Positions 25,671 to 34,912 are shown, counted from the first letter of the stretch. The stretch: DNA of 64,000 nt from Brevundimonas subvibrioides ATCC 15264 (GCF_000144605.1 NC_014375.1:1798001-1862000); one strand, 5' to 3'. Notes: generated by a model not told the origin, from the sequence alone. A program made the numbers and translations.

Positions 25671-26594
25671 TTACGCCAGATGGAACAGGGCGAGGGCCAC
25701 GGGAATGCCCAGGGCGCTGCCGACGGTGGTCAGGGCCACGATCCCCGCCATCAGCGGCGCGTCGCCGCCCATCTGACGCGCCAGCAGATAGGCGGCGGCC
25801 GCGCCGGGCGCGGCTCCGCACAGCAGGGCGGTCGCCTGGGCCAGTTCGTTGCCCCCGTAGAGCACGCACAGGCCCCACATGAGCGGCGGCATGACCATGA
25901 GCTTGACCACGGTGACGCCCGCCACGGTCCATTTGCGCCGGGCCACCTCGGCGAAGCTGAGCCCCGCCCCGGCGACGATCAGCCCGAGGGGGAGGGCGGC
26001 TCCGCCCAGCAGCTTCAGCGTGTCGGAAATGCCCGGGATGGGCGGGACATGGAGGAAGTTCAGGGCCAGACCGGTCAGACAGGCCACCAGGATCGGGTTG
26101 GCCAGCATGGCCCGGGTCAGGGCCAGGGGCGAGACGCCGCGCTGGTCGGCGCCCCAGCGGGCGAGGACGGCCACGCAGGCGATGTTGGTGACCGGGATGA
26201 TGCAGGCGATCATGACGGCGGCGAGCGCCAGCCCTTCCGCCCCGTAGGCCGACTGGATGACGGGCAGGAAGACGAAGCTGTTCCAGCGGATCGTGCCCTG
26301 GAACACGCTGGTGAAGGCCGGCCCGTCGATCTTCAGCAGCGGTTTGGCCAGCAGCGTCAGGGCACCCACGATGAGAACCGCCGTAACCGCCGATCCGCCC
26401 GCCGCGCCCGCGCTGCCGCCCGACAGGTCGGCGTCCCAGATCGCGGGGATCAGGAAGCCGGGATAGAGCAGGTTGATCGACAGCTTCTCGATCGGCCGCC
26501 AGGTGGCGTCCGGCAGGAAGTCGGATTTGCGCAGGCCATAGCCGATGGCGATCAGGATGAAGACCGGGACGATGCCCGCGATGAGAGCCGTCAC
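25671..26594 (-). CDS. AEC-family transporter (auxin efflux carrier superfamily)
   Basis: 307 residues with about ten hydrophobic helices. The N-terminus [27 protein letters not shown] and the gap-spanning [17 protein letters not shown] are characteristic of the AEC / membrane-transport protein family (PF03547), with the C-terminal [19 protein letters not shown]. Members export organic acids or other anions; the substrate is unknown. The start is GTG 26594; its GGAGG site lies inside the palindromic element at 26605. The longer frame to 26822 reads the repeat itself and was rejected. Its 5' end sits 24 bp before the pyrB start on the same strand, so it may be the first gene of that run. Confidence 0.85.
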   Translation of the reverse strand: MTALIAGIVPVFILIAIGYGLRKSDFLPDATWRPIEKLSINLLYPGFLIPAIWDADLSGGSAGAAGGSAVTAVLIVGALTLLAKPLLKIDGPAFTSVFQGTIRWNSFVFLPVIQSAYGAEGLALAAVMIACIIPVTNIACVAVLARWGADQRGVSPLALTRAMLANPILVACLTGLALNFLHVPPIPGISDTLKLLGGAALPLGLIVAGAGLSFAEVARRKWTVAGVTVVKLMVMPPLMWGLCVLYGGNELAQATALLCGAAPGAAAAYLLARQMGGDAPLMAGIVALTTVGSALGIPVALALFHLA

Positions 26595-26604
26595 CGCCGT
26601 GTCT

Positions 26605-26752
26605 CCCTCCCCCTCGGGGGAGGGTCGTCGAGGCGCAGCCTCGACGGGGTGGGAAGGGTCGGGCGATCCAGAAACAGGTCGGTGGGGCCTTGCCTTGCCG
26701 TCCCCACCCGGCTGCTGCTGCGCATCAGCCACCCTCCCCGGAGCGGGGAGGG
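26605..26752. repeat. Intergenic palindromic element, copy C (variant)
   Basis: Left hairpin CCCTCCCC (26605-26612) / GGGGAGGG (26617-26624) and right hairpin CCCTCCCC (26732-26739) / GGGGAGGG (26745-26752) share the hairpin-flanked architecture of copies A and B. A 9-bp internal hairpin, CGTCGAGGC...GCCTCGACG, sits at about 26626-26646, but there is no DUF559 gene. The element supplies the ruvX stop and C-terminal tail (ending LPPRSGEGG) on one side and the ribosome site of the AEC gene on the other. Confidence 0.7.
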
Positions 26753-27246
26753 AGAGGTTGGTGGCGAACCCGGTCCAGCGCTCCCTGCAGGATCCACGCG
26801 GCCGCCGTGCGGTCGACCACACCGGCGCGGCGCTTCCGGGACAGGTCCAGTTCGTCGATCAGGAACCGCTCGACGGCGGAGGTGGACAGCCGTTCGTCCC
26901 AGAAGGCGACGTTGACCGGACGGATCCGGTCCAGATTGCGGGCGAAGGCGCGGCAGGACTGGGCGCGAGGCCCTTCCGTGCCGTCCATATTGACGGGCAG
27001 CCCGATGACGAGGGCCGAAACCTTGCGGTGGTCCATCAGCCGGAACAGGGCATGGGCCTCGGCCGTGAACTTCGACTTGCGGATCAGCTCCAGCGGGCTG
27101 GCGATCATGCGCGAGGTGTCGGAGGTGGCCACGCCGATGGTCGTCTCACCCAGATCCAGCCCCATCCAGGCGGTGTCGGGCGGGCAGGCGGCGGCGAGGT
27201 CTGTCAGATTCAATACGGGCACAGCGGGGGCGGTAGGCGTTGCCAT
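26725..27246 (-). CDS. ruvX: RuvX / YqgF Holliday-junction resolvase-like protein
   Basis: 173 residues of the YqgF RNase H fold. The catalytic Asp is in WMGLDLGETTIG (Asp31). The other typical motifs follow: VIGLPVNMDGTEGPRAQSCR, FWDERLST and the final Asp in VVDRTAAAWILQGALDR. The protein takes part in rRNA processing or Holliday-junction handling in different bacteria. ATG 27246 (MATPTAP) was chosen; an upstream TTG is possible. The last residues, QPLPPRSGEGG, are encoded by the palindromic element, so the native C-terminus has been altered by the repeat without loss of the catalytic core. Confidence 0.93.
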   Translation of the reverse strand: MATPTAPAVPVLNLTDLAAACPPDTAWMGLDLGETTIGVATSDTSRMIASPLELIRKSKFTAEAHALFRLMDHRKVSALVIGLPVNMDGTEGPRAQSCRAFARNLDRIRPVNVAFWDERLSTSAVERFLIDELDLSRKRRAGVVDRTAAAWILQGALDRVRHQPLPPRSGEGG

Positions 27247-27295
27247 GATGGCTGTCAAAGGCGAGGGTGAGCGTCACCATAACGGAGGGGGTATC

Positions 27296-27817
27296 ATGTC
27301 GCGTCATCTGTTCATCGCCATGGCTCTGGCGAGCACCGTGGCCGCCACGGCCTGCAACGCCCAGCCCGAGGTCAAGGTCACGACGACGACCGAGGCGGCC
27401 GCCGTGCCGCAGGCCGCGCCCCTGACCGCGTCGGGCGCGCCCGAAACCCTGACCGTCGAGGCCGAGAGTGAAACGCTTCAGTCGGCCGCCAGTGTCGTGC
27501 GGATGGACTGGGTCGCCGAGGACGGGGCCAAGATGTTCGGCACGGCCGGGGGCGATCCGGCGATGAACGGTCTGTACAGCTACATCGCCTTCTACGGCGG
27601 CCCGGGCGACGGATGGTCGGTGTTCATGCTGGGCAACTTCCTCGACTACACGGTTCTGTCGTCCTCGGCGGGCCGGGTCGATCTGGATCTGCACGAAAGC
27701 ACCTACAACGAGGCCTCGGGCGAGATCGGCAGCCGCCATCGCAAGGTGATCGTGTCCTGGACCGTTCCGGCCGAGGACGAGGCCCCGACGGCGATCACGG
27801 TGACGCCCGCCTCGTGA
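27296..27817 (+). CDS. Putative lipoprotein/secreted protein, upstream partner
   Basis: 173 residues with a signal peptide MSRHLFIAMALASTVAAT ending near TAC-NAQ; Cys20 could be lipidated, although the lipobox is imperfect. The mature part starts with a Thr/Ala/Pro-rich linker followed by a compact domain with SYIAFYGGPGDGWSVFMLGNF and RKVIVSWTVP, mixed beta in feel. A strong GGAGGGG ribosome site precedes ATG 27296. It is divergent from ruvX and coupled by a GTGA overlap to a second lipoprotein. No family was recognised. Confidence 0.7.
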   Translation: MSRHLFIAMALASTVAATACNAQPEVKVTTTTEAAAVPQAAPLTASGAPETLTVEAESETLQSAASVVRMDWVAEDGAKMFGTAGGDPAMNGLYSYIAFYGGPGDGWSVFMLGNFLDYTVLSSSAGRVDLDLHESTYNEASGEIGSRHRKVIVSWTVPAEDEAPTAITVTPAS

Positions 27818-28218
27818 GGCACAGATGCGCCGTAGCGAAGGCCGGACTGCTGGTCGCCGTGCTGTCGGCCACGGCGGGCTGTGCGATCGACCGGTCCGCC
27901 CCTGGCGCTTCGACCGGGCCGATGGTGATGCTGACGGGGCGCGTCCTCTCGACGAGAGAGGTCACCGGCATGATGGGTGACGTCGCCGTCGTGTGGGGGG
28001 CCTATGTCGTGGTCCGGATGGACGGCCTCGGCGATCCTGTGACCGTGATCGATGCGACGGCCTCCTGCGATGTACCTGTAGCAAGCGGCGCCACGTACCG
28101 CTTCCGTCTCCAGCGGGCACGTCTCCCCCTGGCCGTTACGATGGATGCCGAGCCGCCGCCCGCCGCGGATCTATTGGTCGTGGCCTGCGAACCCCTGGGC
28201 CTTGGGCAGCCTTCCTGA
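27814..28218 (+). CDS. Putative small lipoprotein, downstream partner
   Basis: 134 residues starting at GTG 27814, which shares its last bases with the upstream stop (GTGA). The signal peptide VRHRCAVAKAGLLVAVLSAT ends in AGC, a lipobox with Cys at about 23. The mature region has TGRVLSTREVTGMMGDVAVVWGAYVVVRM, then beta-type VTVIDATASCDVP and a C-terminal VVACEP with two cysteines that may pair. Function unknown; co-translation with the preceding lipoprotein suggests the two act together at the envelope. Confidence 0.65.
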   Translation: MRHRCAVAKAGLLVAVLSATAGCAIDRSAPGASTGPMVMLTGRVLSTREVTGMMGDVAVVWGAYVVVRMDGLGDPVTVIDATASCDVPVASGATYRFRLQRARLPLAVTMDAEPPPAADLLVVACEPLGLGQPS

Positions 28219-28286
28219 CTGCAACCTTGTGAAACCCTTTCCACGCCGCTAATCCCGCCGGCTCAGGTTTCGCATTGGAGGGCCGC

Positions 28287-28574
28287 ATGGCCATCGACGC
28301 CGCGACGGTGAGGAAGGTCGCCCACCTCGCCCGCATCAAGACCCCCGACGACCGGCTGGAGCCGCTGGCCGGCGAGCTGAACGCCATCATGGCCTGGATC
28401 GACCAGTTGAACGAGGTCGATGTGGCGGGTGTGGAGCCCATGACGTCCAACGTCGCCCAGCCGCTGCGCCTGCGCGATGACGCGGTGACGGACGGCGCGC
28501 GGGTCGAGGCGGTGCTGTCGAACGCGCCGAAGTCGGCGGACGGCTTCTACGTCGTGCCCAAGGTGGTCGAATAG
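28287..28574 (+). CDS. gatC: Aspartyl/glutamyl-tRNA amidotransferase subunit C
   Basis: 95 residues, the usual GatC size, with the conserved VRKVAHLARI..ELNAIMAWIDQLNEVDVAGVEPM core and PLRLRDD near the C-terminus. GatC clamps GatA and GatB together in the enzyme that amidates Glu-tRNA-Gln and Asp-tRNA-Asn. ATG 28287 has GGAGG about 7 nt upstream; an earlier TTG was rejected. gatA starts directly after the stop, so the two are an operon. gatB lies 476 bp beyond gatA across a strong terminator. Confidence 0.97.
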   Translation: MAIDAATVRKVAHLARIKTPDDRLEPLAGELNAIMAWIDQLNEVDVAGVEPMTSNVAQPLRLRDDAVTDGARVEAVLSNAPKSADGFYVVPKVVE

Positions 28575-30053
28575 ATGTCGGATCTGACCCAACTGACCCT
28601 GAAGGCCGCCGTCGACGGCCTGAAGACCAAGGCCTTTTCGTCCGAAGAGATCACCCGCGCCTTCGTCTCGAACATCGAGGCCGCCAACCCGACCCTGAAC
28701 GCCTATGTCGAGGTCACCGCCGACAAGGCCATGACCATGGCCAGGGCCTCCGACGCCCGGATCGCCTCGGGCGACGCCGGGGCGCTGGAAGGCGCGCCGC
28801 TGGGCATCAAGGACCTGTTCTGCACCGAGGGCGTGCAGACCACCGCCGGCTCCAACATGCTGCGCGGCTTCGTGCCGCCGTATGAGTCCACCGTCACCGC
28901 CAATCTGTGGCGCGACGGGGCGGTCATGCTGGGCAAGCTGAACATGGACGAGTTCGCCATGGGCTCGTCCAACGAGACCAGCGCCTTCGGGCCGGTGGTG
29001 AACCCCTGGAAATCAAAGGCGTCCAATGCCGACCTGACGCCGGGCGGAAGCTCGGGTGGATCGGCATCCGCAGTGGCGGCGGAGCTGTGCCTGGCCGCGA
29101 CGGCATCGGATACGGGCGGATCGATCCGCCAGCCCGCCGCCTTCACCGGCACGGTCGGGATCAAGCCCACCTATGGCCGCGCCAGCCGGTTCGGCATGGT
29201 GGCCTTCGCCTCTTCGCTGGATCAGGCCGGTCCGATCACGAAGACGGTCGAGGACGCGGCCCTGATGCTGCGATCCATGTGCTCCTTCGACGTGAAGGAC
29301 TCGACCAGTCTGGACGTGCCGACGCCGGACTGGACCCAGTCGGTCGGCCAGTCGGTCCGGGGCCTGCGCATCGGCGTGCCGCGCGAATACGTCGTCGACG
29401 GCATGCCGGCCGAGATCCAGGCGCTGTGGGATCAGGGCGTCCAGTGGCTCAAGGATGCGGGCTGCGAGATCGTCGACATCAGCCTGCCGCACACGAAATA
29501 CGCCCTGCCGACCTATTATATTGTGGCCCCCGCCGAGGCGTCGTCGAACCTGGCCCGCTATGACGGCATGCGGTTCGGCCACCGGGCGGAGACGGCCTCG
29601 TCGCTGACGGACCTGTACGAGACCAGTCGGGCCGAAGGGTTCGGGGCGGAGGTCAAGCGGCGTCTGGTGATCGGGGCCTATGTCCTGTCGGCCGGGTTCT
29701 ACGACGCCTACTACGTCCGGGCCCTGAAGGTGCGTCGGCGCATCGCCGAGGATTTCGACAAGGTCTGGGGCCAGGTGGACGCCATCCTGACGCCGTCGAC
29801 CCCGTCGGCCGCCTTTGCCGTGGGCGACAAACAGATCGACCCGGTGACGATGTATCTGAACGACGTCTTCACGGTCACGGCCAACCTGGCGGGGCTGCCC
29901 GGCATTTCGGTGCCCGCGGGTCTGGATTCCAACGGCCTGCCGCTGGGTCTTCAGGTCATCGGCAAGGCGCTGGACGAGGCGACCGTCTTCCGGGTCGGCG
30001 CGGCCCTGGAGCAGGCGGCCGGCGGCGTGGGCAAGGCCGACCGCTGGTGGTGA
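28575..30053 (+). CDS. gatA: Aspartyl/glutamyl-tRNA amidotransferase subunit A
   Basis: 492 residues of the amidase-signature family. The Ser-cisSer-Lys catalytic set is visible: Lys79 (GIKDLF), Ser159 (GGSSGGSA) and Ser183 ([14 protein letters not shown]). It releases ammonia from glutamine for transamidation by GatB. The stop is followed at once by a strong intrinsic terminator (30055-30090). The start codon abuts the gatC stop without spacing. Together with GatB it implies that Asn-tRNA or Gln-tRNA is made indirectly in this organism. Confidence 0.98.
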   Translation: MSDLTQLTLKAAVDGLKTKAFSSEEITRAFVSNIEAANPTLNAYVEVTADKAMTMARASDARIASGDAGALEGAPLGIKDLFCTEGVQTTAGSNMLRGFVPPYESTVTANLWRDGAVMLGKLNMDEFAMGSSNETSAFGPVVNPWKSKASNADLTPGGSSGGSASAVAAELCLAATASDTGGSIRQPAAFTGTVGIKPTYGRASRFGMVAFASSLDQAGPITKTVEDAALMLRSMCSFDVKDSTSLDVPTPDWTQSVGQSVRGLRIGVPREYVVDGMPAEIQALWDQGVQWLKDAGCEIVDISLPHTKYALPTYYIVAPAEASSNLARYDGMRFGHRAETASSLTDLYETSRAEGFGAEVKRRLVIGAYVLSAGFYDAYYVRALKVRRRIAEDFDKVWGQVDAILTPSTPSAAFAVGDKQIDPVTMYLNDVFTVTANLAGLPGISVPAGLDSNGLPLGLQVIGKALDEATVFRVGAALEQAAGGVGKADRWW

Positions 30054-30054
30054 G

Positions 30055-30090
30055 GGACTGATCCTCGATCGACGAGGATCAGTCCGTTTT
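30055..30090 (+). terminator. Strong intrinsic terminator after gatA
   Basis: A perfect 13-bp stem (GGACTGATCCTCG at 30055-30067, reverse complement at 30073-30085) with a 5-base loop ATCGA, followed by GTTTT. It ends the gatCA transcript and separates it from gatB. Confidence 0.88.
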
Positions 30091-30093
30091 CAC

Positions 30094-30426
30094 TCAGGTC
30101 GCCGGCAGGGCCTTCAGGTCGGTGTCGATGGCTTCAATGATCGCCGGCGTGACGGCTCCGCCGGACAGCGGCGCGACCTGGCTCAGGGTCATGTCCTGGA
30201 ACTGGGGCAGGGCCGGGTGCTGCGAGACACCAGGCAGGTGCTTCTCGAGCACGGCGGCGGTGGCCGGGTTGGCCAGCAGGTCCTTGATGGAGGACGTGAT
30301 GGTCGGCAGGGCCGCGTGGTCCGCATGGGCGGCGTGGTCGGCCGGCGGGGTCGCGGGCGCGGTCTGGGCCGAGGCGGCGGTGGCGACGGCGGCGAGCGCG
30401 GCCGCAGCAAGGATGGACTTCATCAT
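30094..30426 (-). CDS. Secreted His-rich peptide with stand-alone LP-rich C-terminal domain
   Basis: 110 residues. Signal peptide MMKSILAAAALAAVATAASA-Q, then a Pro/Ala/His linker with ADHAAHADHAA, which could bind metal. The rest resembles a short domain often found at the C-terminus of secreted hydrolases: TITSSIKDLLANPATAAVLEKH, then LPGVSQHPALPQFQDMTL and IDTDLKALP. Here it is a free-standing protein. ATG 30426 or 30423 can serve as start. It is on the opposite strand between gatA and gatB. Function unknown. Confidence 0.72.
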   Translation of the reverse strand: MMKSILAAAALAAVATAASAQTAPATPPADHAAHADHAALPTITSSIKDLLANPATAAVLEKHLPGVSQHPALPQFQDMTLSQVAPLSGGAVTPAIIEAIDTDLKALPAT

Positions 30427-30529
30427 CTGACAGATTCCGGGTTGGTGAGTGGCGGAGCATGACCCGGAAATCGTGACGCACTCAAGACAGGAACTTCCGC
30501 ATCGGTCGCCGTGGCGCTAATCAGGGCCC

Positions 30530-32032
30530 ATGACCGACACGATCGACACATCGAACCTCATCCAGGGCCGGACCGGGGCCTGGGAAATCGTCATGGGGCT
30601 GGAAATCCACGCCCAGGTGGCGTCGAAGGCCAAGCTGTTCTCCGGGGCCGCCGTCGGCTTCGGCGCGGGCCCGAACGAGCAGGTGTCGCTGATCGACGCG
30701 GGCTTCCCCGGCATGCTGCCGACCCTGAACGCCCACTGCGTCGAACAGGCCGTGAAGACCGGGCTGGGCCTGAACGCCACGATCAACAAGCGCAGCCAGT
30801 TCGACCGGAAGAACTATTTCTATCCCGACCTGCCGCAGGGCTATCAGATCAGCCAGCTGTACTTCCCGATCGTCGGCGAGGGCGTCATCGAGGTCGAGGC
30901 CGAGGACGGCAGCTTCTTCAACGTGGGCATCGAGCGGCTGCACCTGGAACAGGACGCCGGCAAGCTGATCCACGACCTGTCGCCGACCGAGAGCTATGTC
31001 GACCTGAACCGCGCGGGGACGGCCCTGATGGAGATCGTCTCGCGGCCGGACATCCGCTCGCCGGAAGAGGCGGTCGCCTATGTGAAGAAGATCCGGACCA
31101 TCCTGATCTATCTGGGCACCTGCGACGGGGACATGGAGAAGGGCAACCTGAGGGCGGACGTGAACGTCTCGGTCTGCCGCGAGGGCCAGTACGCGAAGTT
31201 CAAGGCGACCGGTGACTTCAGCCATCTGGGCACGCGCTGCGAGATCAAGAACGTGAACTCGTTCCGCTTCATCTCCCAGGCCATCAACTACGAGGCGCGC
31301 CGCCAGATCGAGATCCTGGAGGACGGCGGCAAGATCGTTCAGGAGACGCGCCTGTACGACCCGACGGCCGGCGAGACGCGGTCGATGCGGTCCAAGGAAG
31401 AAGCCAACGATTACCGTTACTTCCCGGACCCCGATCTCTTGCCGCTGGAGCTGGAACAGGCCTGGATCGACGCCATCAAGGCGAACCTGCCCGAGCTGCC
31501 GGACGACAAGCGCCGGCGGCTGATGGCCGACTATGGCCTGTCGCAGTACGACGCCGTGGTGCTGACCTCCGAACAGGCCAAGGCGGACTATTTCGAGGAA
31601 GCCGCCATGGGGCGGGACGCCAAGCTGGTGGCCAACTGGGTGACCAACGAACTGTCGGCGCGGCTGGCGGCGGACGGCAGGGACTTCTCCGAGAGCCCCC
31701 TCCCGGCGGCGCACGTCGGAGAACTCGTCGCGCTGATCGAGGAGGGGGTCATCTCCTCCAAGATCGCCAAGGAGGTGTTCGATCACGTCTGGAACGGCGA
31801 AGGCTCGCCGCGTGCGGTGGTCGAGGCGCGCGGCCTCGTGCAGGTCAACGACACCGGGGCGATCGAGAAGGCCGTGGACGAGATCATCGCCGCCAATCCG
31901 GACAAGGCGGCGGCCGTGGCCGAGAAGCCCCAGGCCATCGGCTGGTTCGTCGGTCAGGTCATGAAGGCGACCGGCGGCAAGGCGAACCCTGCCGCCGCCA
32001 ACGAGATCCTGAAGGCGAAGCTGGGCCTCTAG
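30530..32032 (+). CDS. gatB: Aspartyl/glutamyl-tRNA amidotransferase subunit B
   Basis: 500 residues. The kinase-like core contains GLEIHAQV near the N-terminus, [23 protein letters not shown] and [12 protein letters not shown], with the YqeY-like C-terminal tRNA-binding tail ([21 protein letters not shown]...[17 protein letters not shown]). GatB activates the tRNA-bound carboxylate with ATP and delivers ammonia. The start ATG 30530 has AGGG upstream. The stop sits in a CTAG shared with the convergent small gene. It is transcribed apart from gatCA here. Confidence 0.98.
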   Translation: MTDTIDTSNLIQGRTGAWEIVMGLEIHAQVASKAKLFSGAAVGFGAGPNEQVSLIDAGFPGMLPTLNAHCVEQAVKTGLGLNATINKRSQFDRKNYFYPDLPQGYQISQLYFPIVGEGVIEVEAEDGSFFNVGIERLHLEQDAGKLIHDLSPTESYVDLNRAGTALMEIVSRPDIRSPEEAVAYVKKIRTILIYLGTCDGDMEKGNLRADVNVSVCREGQYAKFKATGDFSHLGTRCEIKNVNSFRFISQAINYEARRQIEILEDGGKIVQETRLYDPTAGETRSMRSKEEANDYRYFPDPDLLPLELEQAWIDAIKANLPELPDDKRRRLMADYGLSQYDAVVLTSEQAKADYFEEAAMGRDAKLVANWVTNELSARLAADGRDFSESPLPAAHVGELVALIEEGVISSKIAKEVFDHVWNGEGSPRAVVEARGLVQVNDTGAIEKAVDEIIAANPDKAAAVAEKPQAIGWFVGQVMKATGGKANPAAANEILKAKLGL

Positions 32033-32253
32033 GCGTCGCCCGGCTGGGGCGTGGCCTCGGCCTGGGTGACCGGCGGCGCGACGTCGGGACGGTGCGTATC
32101 GGCGTCGACCTCGTGGATCGACACGATGGCCTCGCCCGGTCGCGCATCGACCACGGCCGCGTCCGAGGCCTGCACCGCCGTGGGCGAGGGGACGACGACG
32201 TCGCGCTGGCCGTCCGGACCCTCCAGGGTCACCCGGAACAGGCGCTCGGTCAC
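32029..32253 (-). CDS. Small conserved-looking acidic protein, 74 aa
   Basis: 74 residues from GTG 32253, beginning [34 protein letters not shown]. This reads as a small beta-alpha unit followed by a disordered [15 protein letters not shown] tail. Its start overlaps the stop of the preceding 58-aa gene (GTGA), and its stop overlaps the gatB stop in a CTAG. No family recognised; cytoplasmic by composition. Confidence 0.62.
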   Translation of the reverse strand: MTERLFRVTLEGPDGQRDVVVPSPTAVQASDAAVVDARPGEAIVSIHEVDADTHRPDVAPPVTQAEATPQPGDA

Positions 32254-32426
32254 GATCCCGTTCCGAAACCGTCAGAACCGCCGGCCCCTGCGGCCCCGTC
32301 GCCGCCGGTGGCGGGCTTGGCCGGCCCTTCCGACGGGCGCGTGACGCTGGTCTGGTCGGGGCGGGTCGTTTCGGTGTGTTCGGGCGGGCTGGTGGGCTTG
32401 CTGGTGTCGGGCTGCTGGTCGGTCAT
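32250..32426 (-). CDS. Small disordered protein, 58 aa
   Basis: 58 residues, MTDQQPDTSKPTSPPEHTE..., almost entirely Pro, Thr, Ser, Gly and Glu, with a Gly/Ala-rich end [18 protein letters not shown]. No ordered domain is visible. A good AAGGAG site precedes ATG 32426, and coupling to the next gene supports expression. The longer frame to 32480 lacks an upstream ribosome site. Confidence 0.55.
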   Translation of the reverse strand: MTDQQPDTSKPTSPPEHTETTRPDQTSVTRPSEGPAKPATGGDGAAGAGGSDGFGTGS

Positions 32427-32484
32427 GTCGGGCTCCTTGCTCTCTCTGGAAGCCGCATGAACCCTGGGTGTGGTTCCCACGAAA

Positions 32485-32514
32485 AAGCCCGCCCGGATCG
32501 CTCCGGGCGGGCTT
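32485..32514 (-). terminator. Intrinsic terminator after the RcnB-like gene
   Basis: A perfect 13-bp stem, AAGCCCGCCCGGA at 32485-32497 with its reverse complement at 32502-32514 and a 4-base loop. Read on the minus strand it is followed by TTTTTC, so it ends the gene at 32536. Confidence 0.88.
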
Positions 32515-32535
32515 CTCGCCCAACGCTGCGAGCGT

Positions 32536-32940
32536 CTAGTTGCTCAGCAGCGAGATGATGACGCCGGTGGCCAGGGCCGCCAGGACCACGTCGCCGGTAT
32601 CCGTCCGGTAGTAGCCATAGCCGCGCGGGGGCTGGCGATAGCCGTAGCGGTTGTAGTCGCGGATGTACCAGCTGGAGCGGTACTGGTGCGGGAGGGTCGC
32701 GCCGCGGTAATAGCGGCGGTGGTCGCGATACTGGTCGCGCTGGCCACGGCGGTAATCGTTGTAGCGCTCGCGGTTGGTATAGCGGCCGCCGTCCCAGCGA
32801 TTCTGGTCGGCGCGGCGCTCCCAGCGCTCGTAGCGACCGTCGCGGTCACGATCGTAGTGGCGCGATTGAGCCGATGCGGCGACCGGCGCGGCCAGGGTGG
32901 CCAGAGCCATGGCACCGATGATGAGGGTCTTGTTCTTCAC
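32536..32940 (-). CDS. RcnB-family periplasmic protein
   Basis: 134 residues from GTG 32940. The signal peptide ends ASA-QS. A strongly Arg/Asp/Tyr-rich middle (YDRDRDGRYERWERR, then YNDYRRGQRDQYRDHRRYY) precedes the RcnB-like end RGATLPHQYRSSWYIRDYNRYGYRQPPRGYGYYRTDTGDVVLAALATGVI. E. coli RcnB helps nickel and cobalt homeostasis in the periplasm, but many alphaproteobacterial members have no known metal link. Direct repeats CCCGACCTGAA lie upstream. Confidence 0.85.
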   Translation of the reverse strand: MKNKTLIIGAMALATLAAPVAASAQSRHYDRDRDGRYERWERRADQNRWDGGRYTNRERYNDYRRGQRDQYRDHRRYYRGATLPHQYRSSWYIRDYNRYGYRQPPRGYGYYRTDTGDVVLAALATGVIISLLSN

Positions 32941-32984
32941 TGTACTGCTCCGTTCCGGGGCCGCTTTCGCAGCCAGTCACTCAG

Positions 32985-33045
32985 CCCGACCTGAAGGCCA
33001 GACTCGCAGCCGCTGGATGAACCCGACCTGAATGCCTCCTTCAGG
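32985..33045 (-). promoter_or_regulatory. Direct repeats upstream of the RcnB-like gene
   Basis: CCCGACCTGAA occurs at 32985-32995 and 33022-33032, 37 bp apart, with TTCAGG at 33040-33045 in inverted orientation. This resembles the TGAAC/GTTCA cluster before the glycine-zipper gene at 14831-14869, so a shared envelope regulator is conceivable. Confidence 0.35.
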
Positions 33046-33054
33046 AAACGGGGA

Positions 33055-34644
33055 TCAGAACAGGCTGCCCTGATCGACGGGCGCGGTGCGCGGCTTGCCG
33101 GGCGGTCGGGGCGCCGACGCCGGGCCATCGATCGTCGCGCCCTGCGATCCGTCGGCGAAGTTGAGGCTGACCCGCTGGCCCGGCGACAGGGCGGCGGCGG
33201 AGGCGATCATCTTGCCGGTCTCGTCGTCGATCCGCGCGAAGCCGGGCTTGGGGCGGCGGGGATCAAGGGTCGCCAGGGCGCGGGCGAGGGCGGCGAGGCG
33301 GTCGGATGCGCGCAGGATGGCCTGGGGCCGGGCCCGGTCGAGCCGGGCGACCGTGGCGGTCAGGCGGTCGCTGCGCTGTTCGAGGCGATGCCTGAGCGGG
33401 GCGGGCGTCAGCCTGCCGCTGACCTGCAGCAGGCGACGCTCATGTCTGGCGGCGTTGGCGCCGAGCGCGGCGACCAGACGGCTGCCCAGCCCGTCCAGCC
33501 GGGCCGTGCGCTGTTCGACGGCGCGGTCCAGCAGGCGGGGCGAGAACCGGCCTGCGACCCCCACCAGCCGACGGTGATGCAGCTCGACGTTGCGGCCCAG
33601 ACCCGACCCCAGTCGGCTGGCGGCATGGTCCAGACGCTGCTGGGCCAGGGCGATCAGGTCCTCGGGCCGCGCGGGAAGGCCCCGGGCGACGGCGCGCAGA
33701 CGAACGCGCCGGTCCTCCAGCAGACGGGCGCCCGCGCGGTCCAGCCGGCGTTCCAGATCGGTGACGGCGGCACGGAGGTCGGCCAGGACCGGCGTGGCGA
33801 TCTCGGCCGCGCCGGTCGGTGTCGGTGCCCTGCGGTCGGACACGAAGTCGATCAGGGTGGTGTCGGTCTCGTGCCCTACGGCCGAGATGATGGGGATAGT
33901 GGCCGCCGCCACCGTGCGGGCGAGGCCCTCGTCGTTGAAGCACCACAGGTCCTCGACCGAGCCGCCGCCGCGCGCGACGATCAGCAGGTCGGGGCGCGGG
34001 ATAGGACCGCCCGGCGTCATGGCGTCGAAGCCGCGGATGGCGGCCCCGACCTGACCGCAGGCGGCATCGCCCTGGACGACCACGGGCCAGACGATGACAT
34101 GGCAGGGCCAGCGCTCGGCGATGCGGTGCAAAATATCGCGGATGACCGCGCCGGTCGGGCTGGTGATCACGCCGATGGTGCGGGGGTAGAGCGGAATGGA
34201 CCGCTTGCGGGCCGGATCGAACAGGCCTTCGCCCGACAGACGGACCTTCAGCCGCTCCAGCTGGGCCAGCAGGGCCCCGGCACCGGCCGCCTCCATCGAT
34301 TCGATCACGATCTGGTAGCTGGACCGCGCCGGATAGGAGGTGATCTTGCCGGTGACGATGACCTCCAGGCCCGTCTCGGGCTGGACACCCAGGCCGCGCG
34401 CCGACCCCTTCCAGACGACGCCGTCGATGGCGGACTTGTCGTCCTTCAGCGTCAGATAGATGTGGCCCGAGGCGTGGCGATTGACCTTGGAGATCTCGCC
34501 CCGCAGCCGGACGTGGCCGAATCGGTCCTCCAGCGTGCGCTTCAGGGCGAACGACAGCTCCGAGATCGACAGGGGCGGATTGTTATCGCGCGCGGGGGCG
34601 GGCGTGGCCTCTTCGGGCCCGGCGAAGACGTAGTCGTCGGTCAT
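33055..34644 (-). CDS. xseA: Exodeoxyribonuclease VII large subunit
   Basis: 529 residues. The N-terminal OB-fold domain has [26 protein letters not shown] (about 27-52) and [22 protein letters not shown]. The catalytic domain includes [17 protein letters not shown], the signature [17 protein letters not shown] and [29 protein letters not shown] long coiled-coil follows, rich in Arg and Leu, which binds XseB, and the end is [12 protein letters not shown]. ExoVII degrades single-stranded DNA in both directions. The small subunit xseB is not in this window. It is divergent from the 51-aa membrane gene with a 64-bp gap. Confidence 0.97.
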   Translation of the reverse strand: MTDDYVFAGPEEATPAPARDNNPPLSISELSFALKRTLEDRFGHVRLRGEISKVNRHASGHIYLTLKDDKSAIDGVVWKGSARGLGVQPETGLEVIVTGKITSYPARSSYQIVIESMEAAGAGALLAQLERLKVRLSGEGLFDPARKRSIPLYPRTIGVITSPTGAVIRDILHRIAERWPCHVIVWPVVVQGDAACGQVGAAIRGFDAMTPGGPIPRPDLLIVARGGGSVEDLWCFNDEGLARTVAAATIPIISAVGHETDTTLIDFVSDRRAPTPTGAAEIATPVLADLRAAVTDLERRLDRAGARLLEDRRVRLRAVARGLPARPEDLIALAQQRLDHAASRLGSGLGRNVELHHRRLVGVAGRFSPRLLDRAVEQRTARLDGLGSRLVAALGANAARHERRLLQVSGRLTPAPLRHRLEQRSDRLTATVARLDRARPQAILRASDRLAALARALATLDPRRPKPGFARIDDETGKMIASAAALSPGQRVSLNFADGSQGATIDGPASAPRPPGKPRTAPVDQGSLF

Positions 34645-34708
34645 GACGGCAGTCTATGGCGCGTCGGCCTGTGCGCAAACCGCCGCATTCGGATTATACC
34701 CTGTGGTC

Positions 34709-34864
34709 ATGAGCGATGAACGCATGCCCCCCCGCGAATCCGACGATCCGCGCGAGCGCGACCTGTCCCGTCGCAGCAACAATCCGTCGGTGTCGATCTG
34801 GCTGATCCTGATGGCGATCGGCCTGCTGGGGGCGGTCGTCTATGTGGCCTCCGCGGTGCTCTGA
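34709..34864 (+). CDS. Single-span membrane protein, 51 aa
   Basis: MSDERMPPRESDDPRERDLS, a charged cytoplasmic N-terminus rich in Arg and Asp, followed by SIWLILMAIGLLGAVVYVASAVL, one membrane helix at the C-terminus. It is a tail-anchored layout. TATACC at about 34696 is a possible -10 box very near the ATG. It lies between xseA and purD; function unknown. Confidence 0.6.
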   Translation: MSDERMPPRESDDPRERDLSRRSNNPSVSIWLILMAIGLLGAVVYVASAVL

Positions 34865-34912
34865 GGCCTTCACGCCCTTGACCGCCCGGCGCGGCGCGGC
34901 CATTGCGCGGGC

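Noticed and set aside
26595-26822. Extended N-terminus of the AEC transporter
   Set aside because: The extra 76 codons read the palindromic element and the end of ruvX; GTG 26594 begins the first membrane helix.
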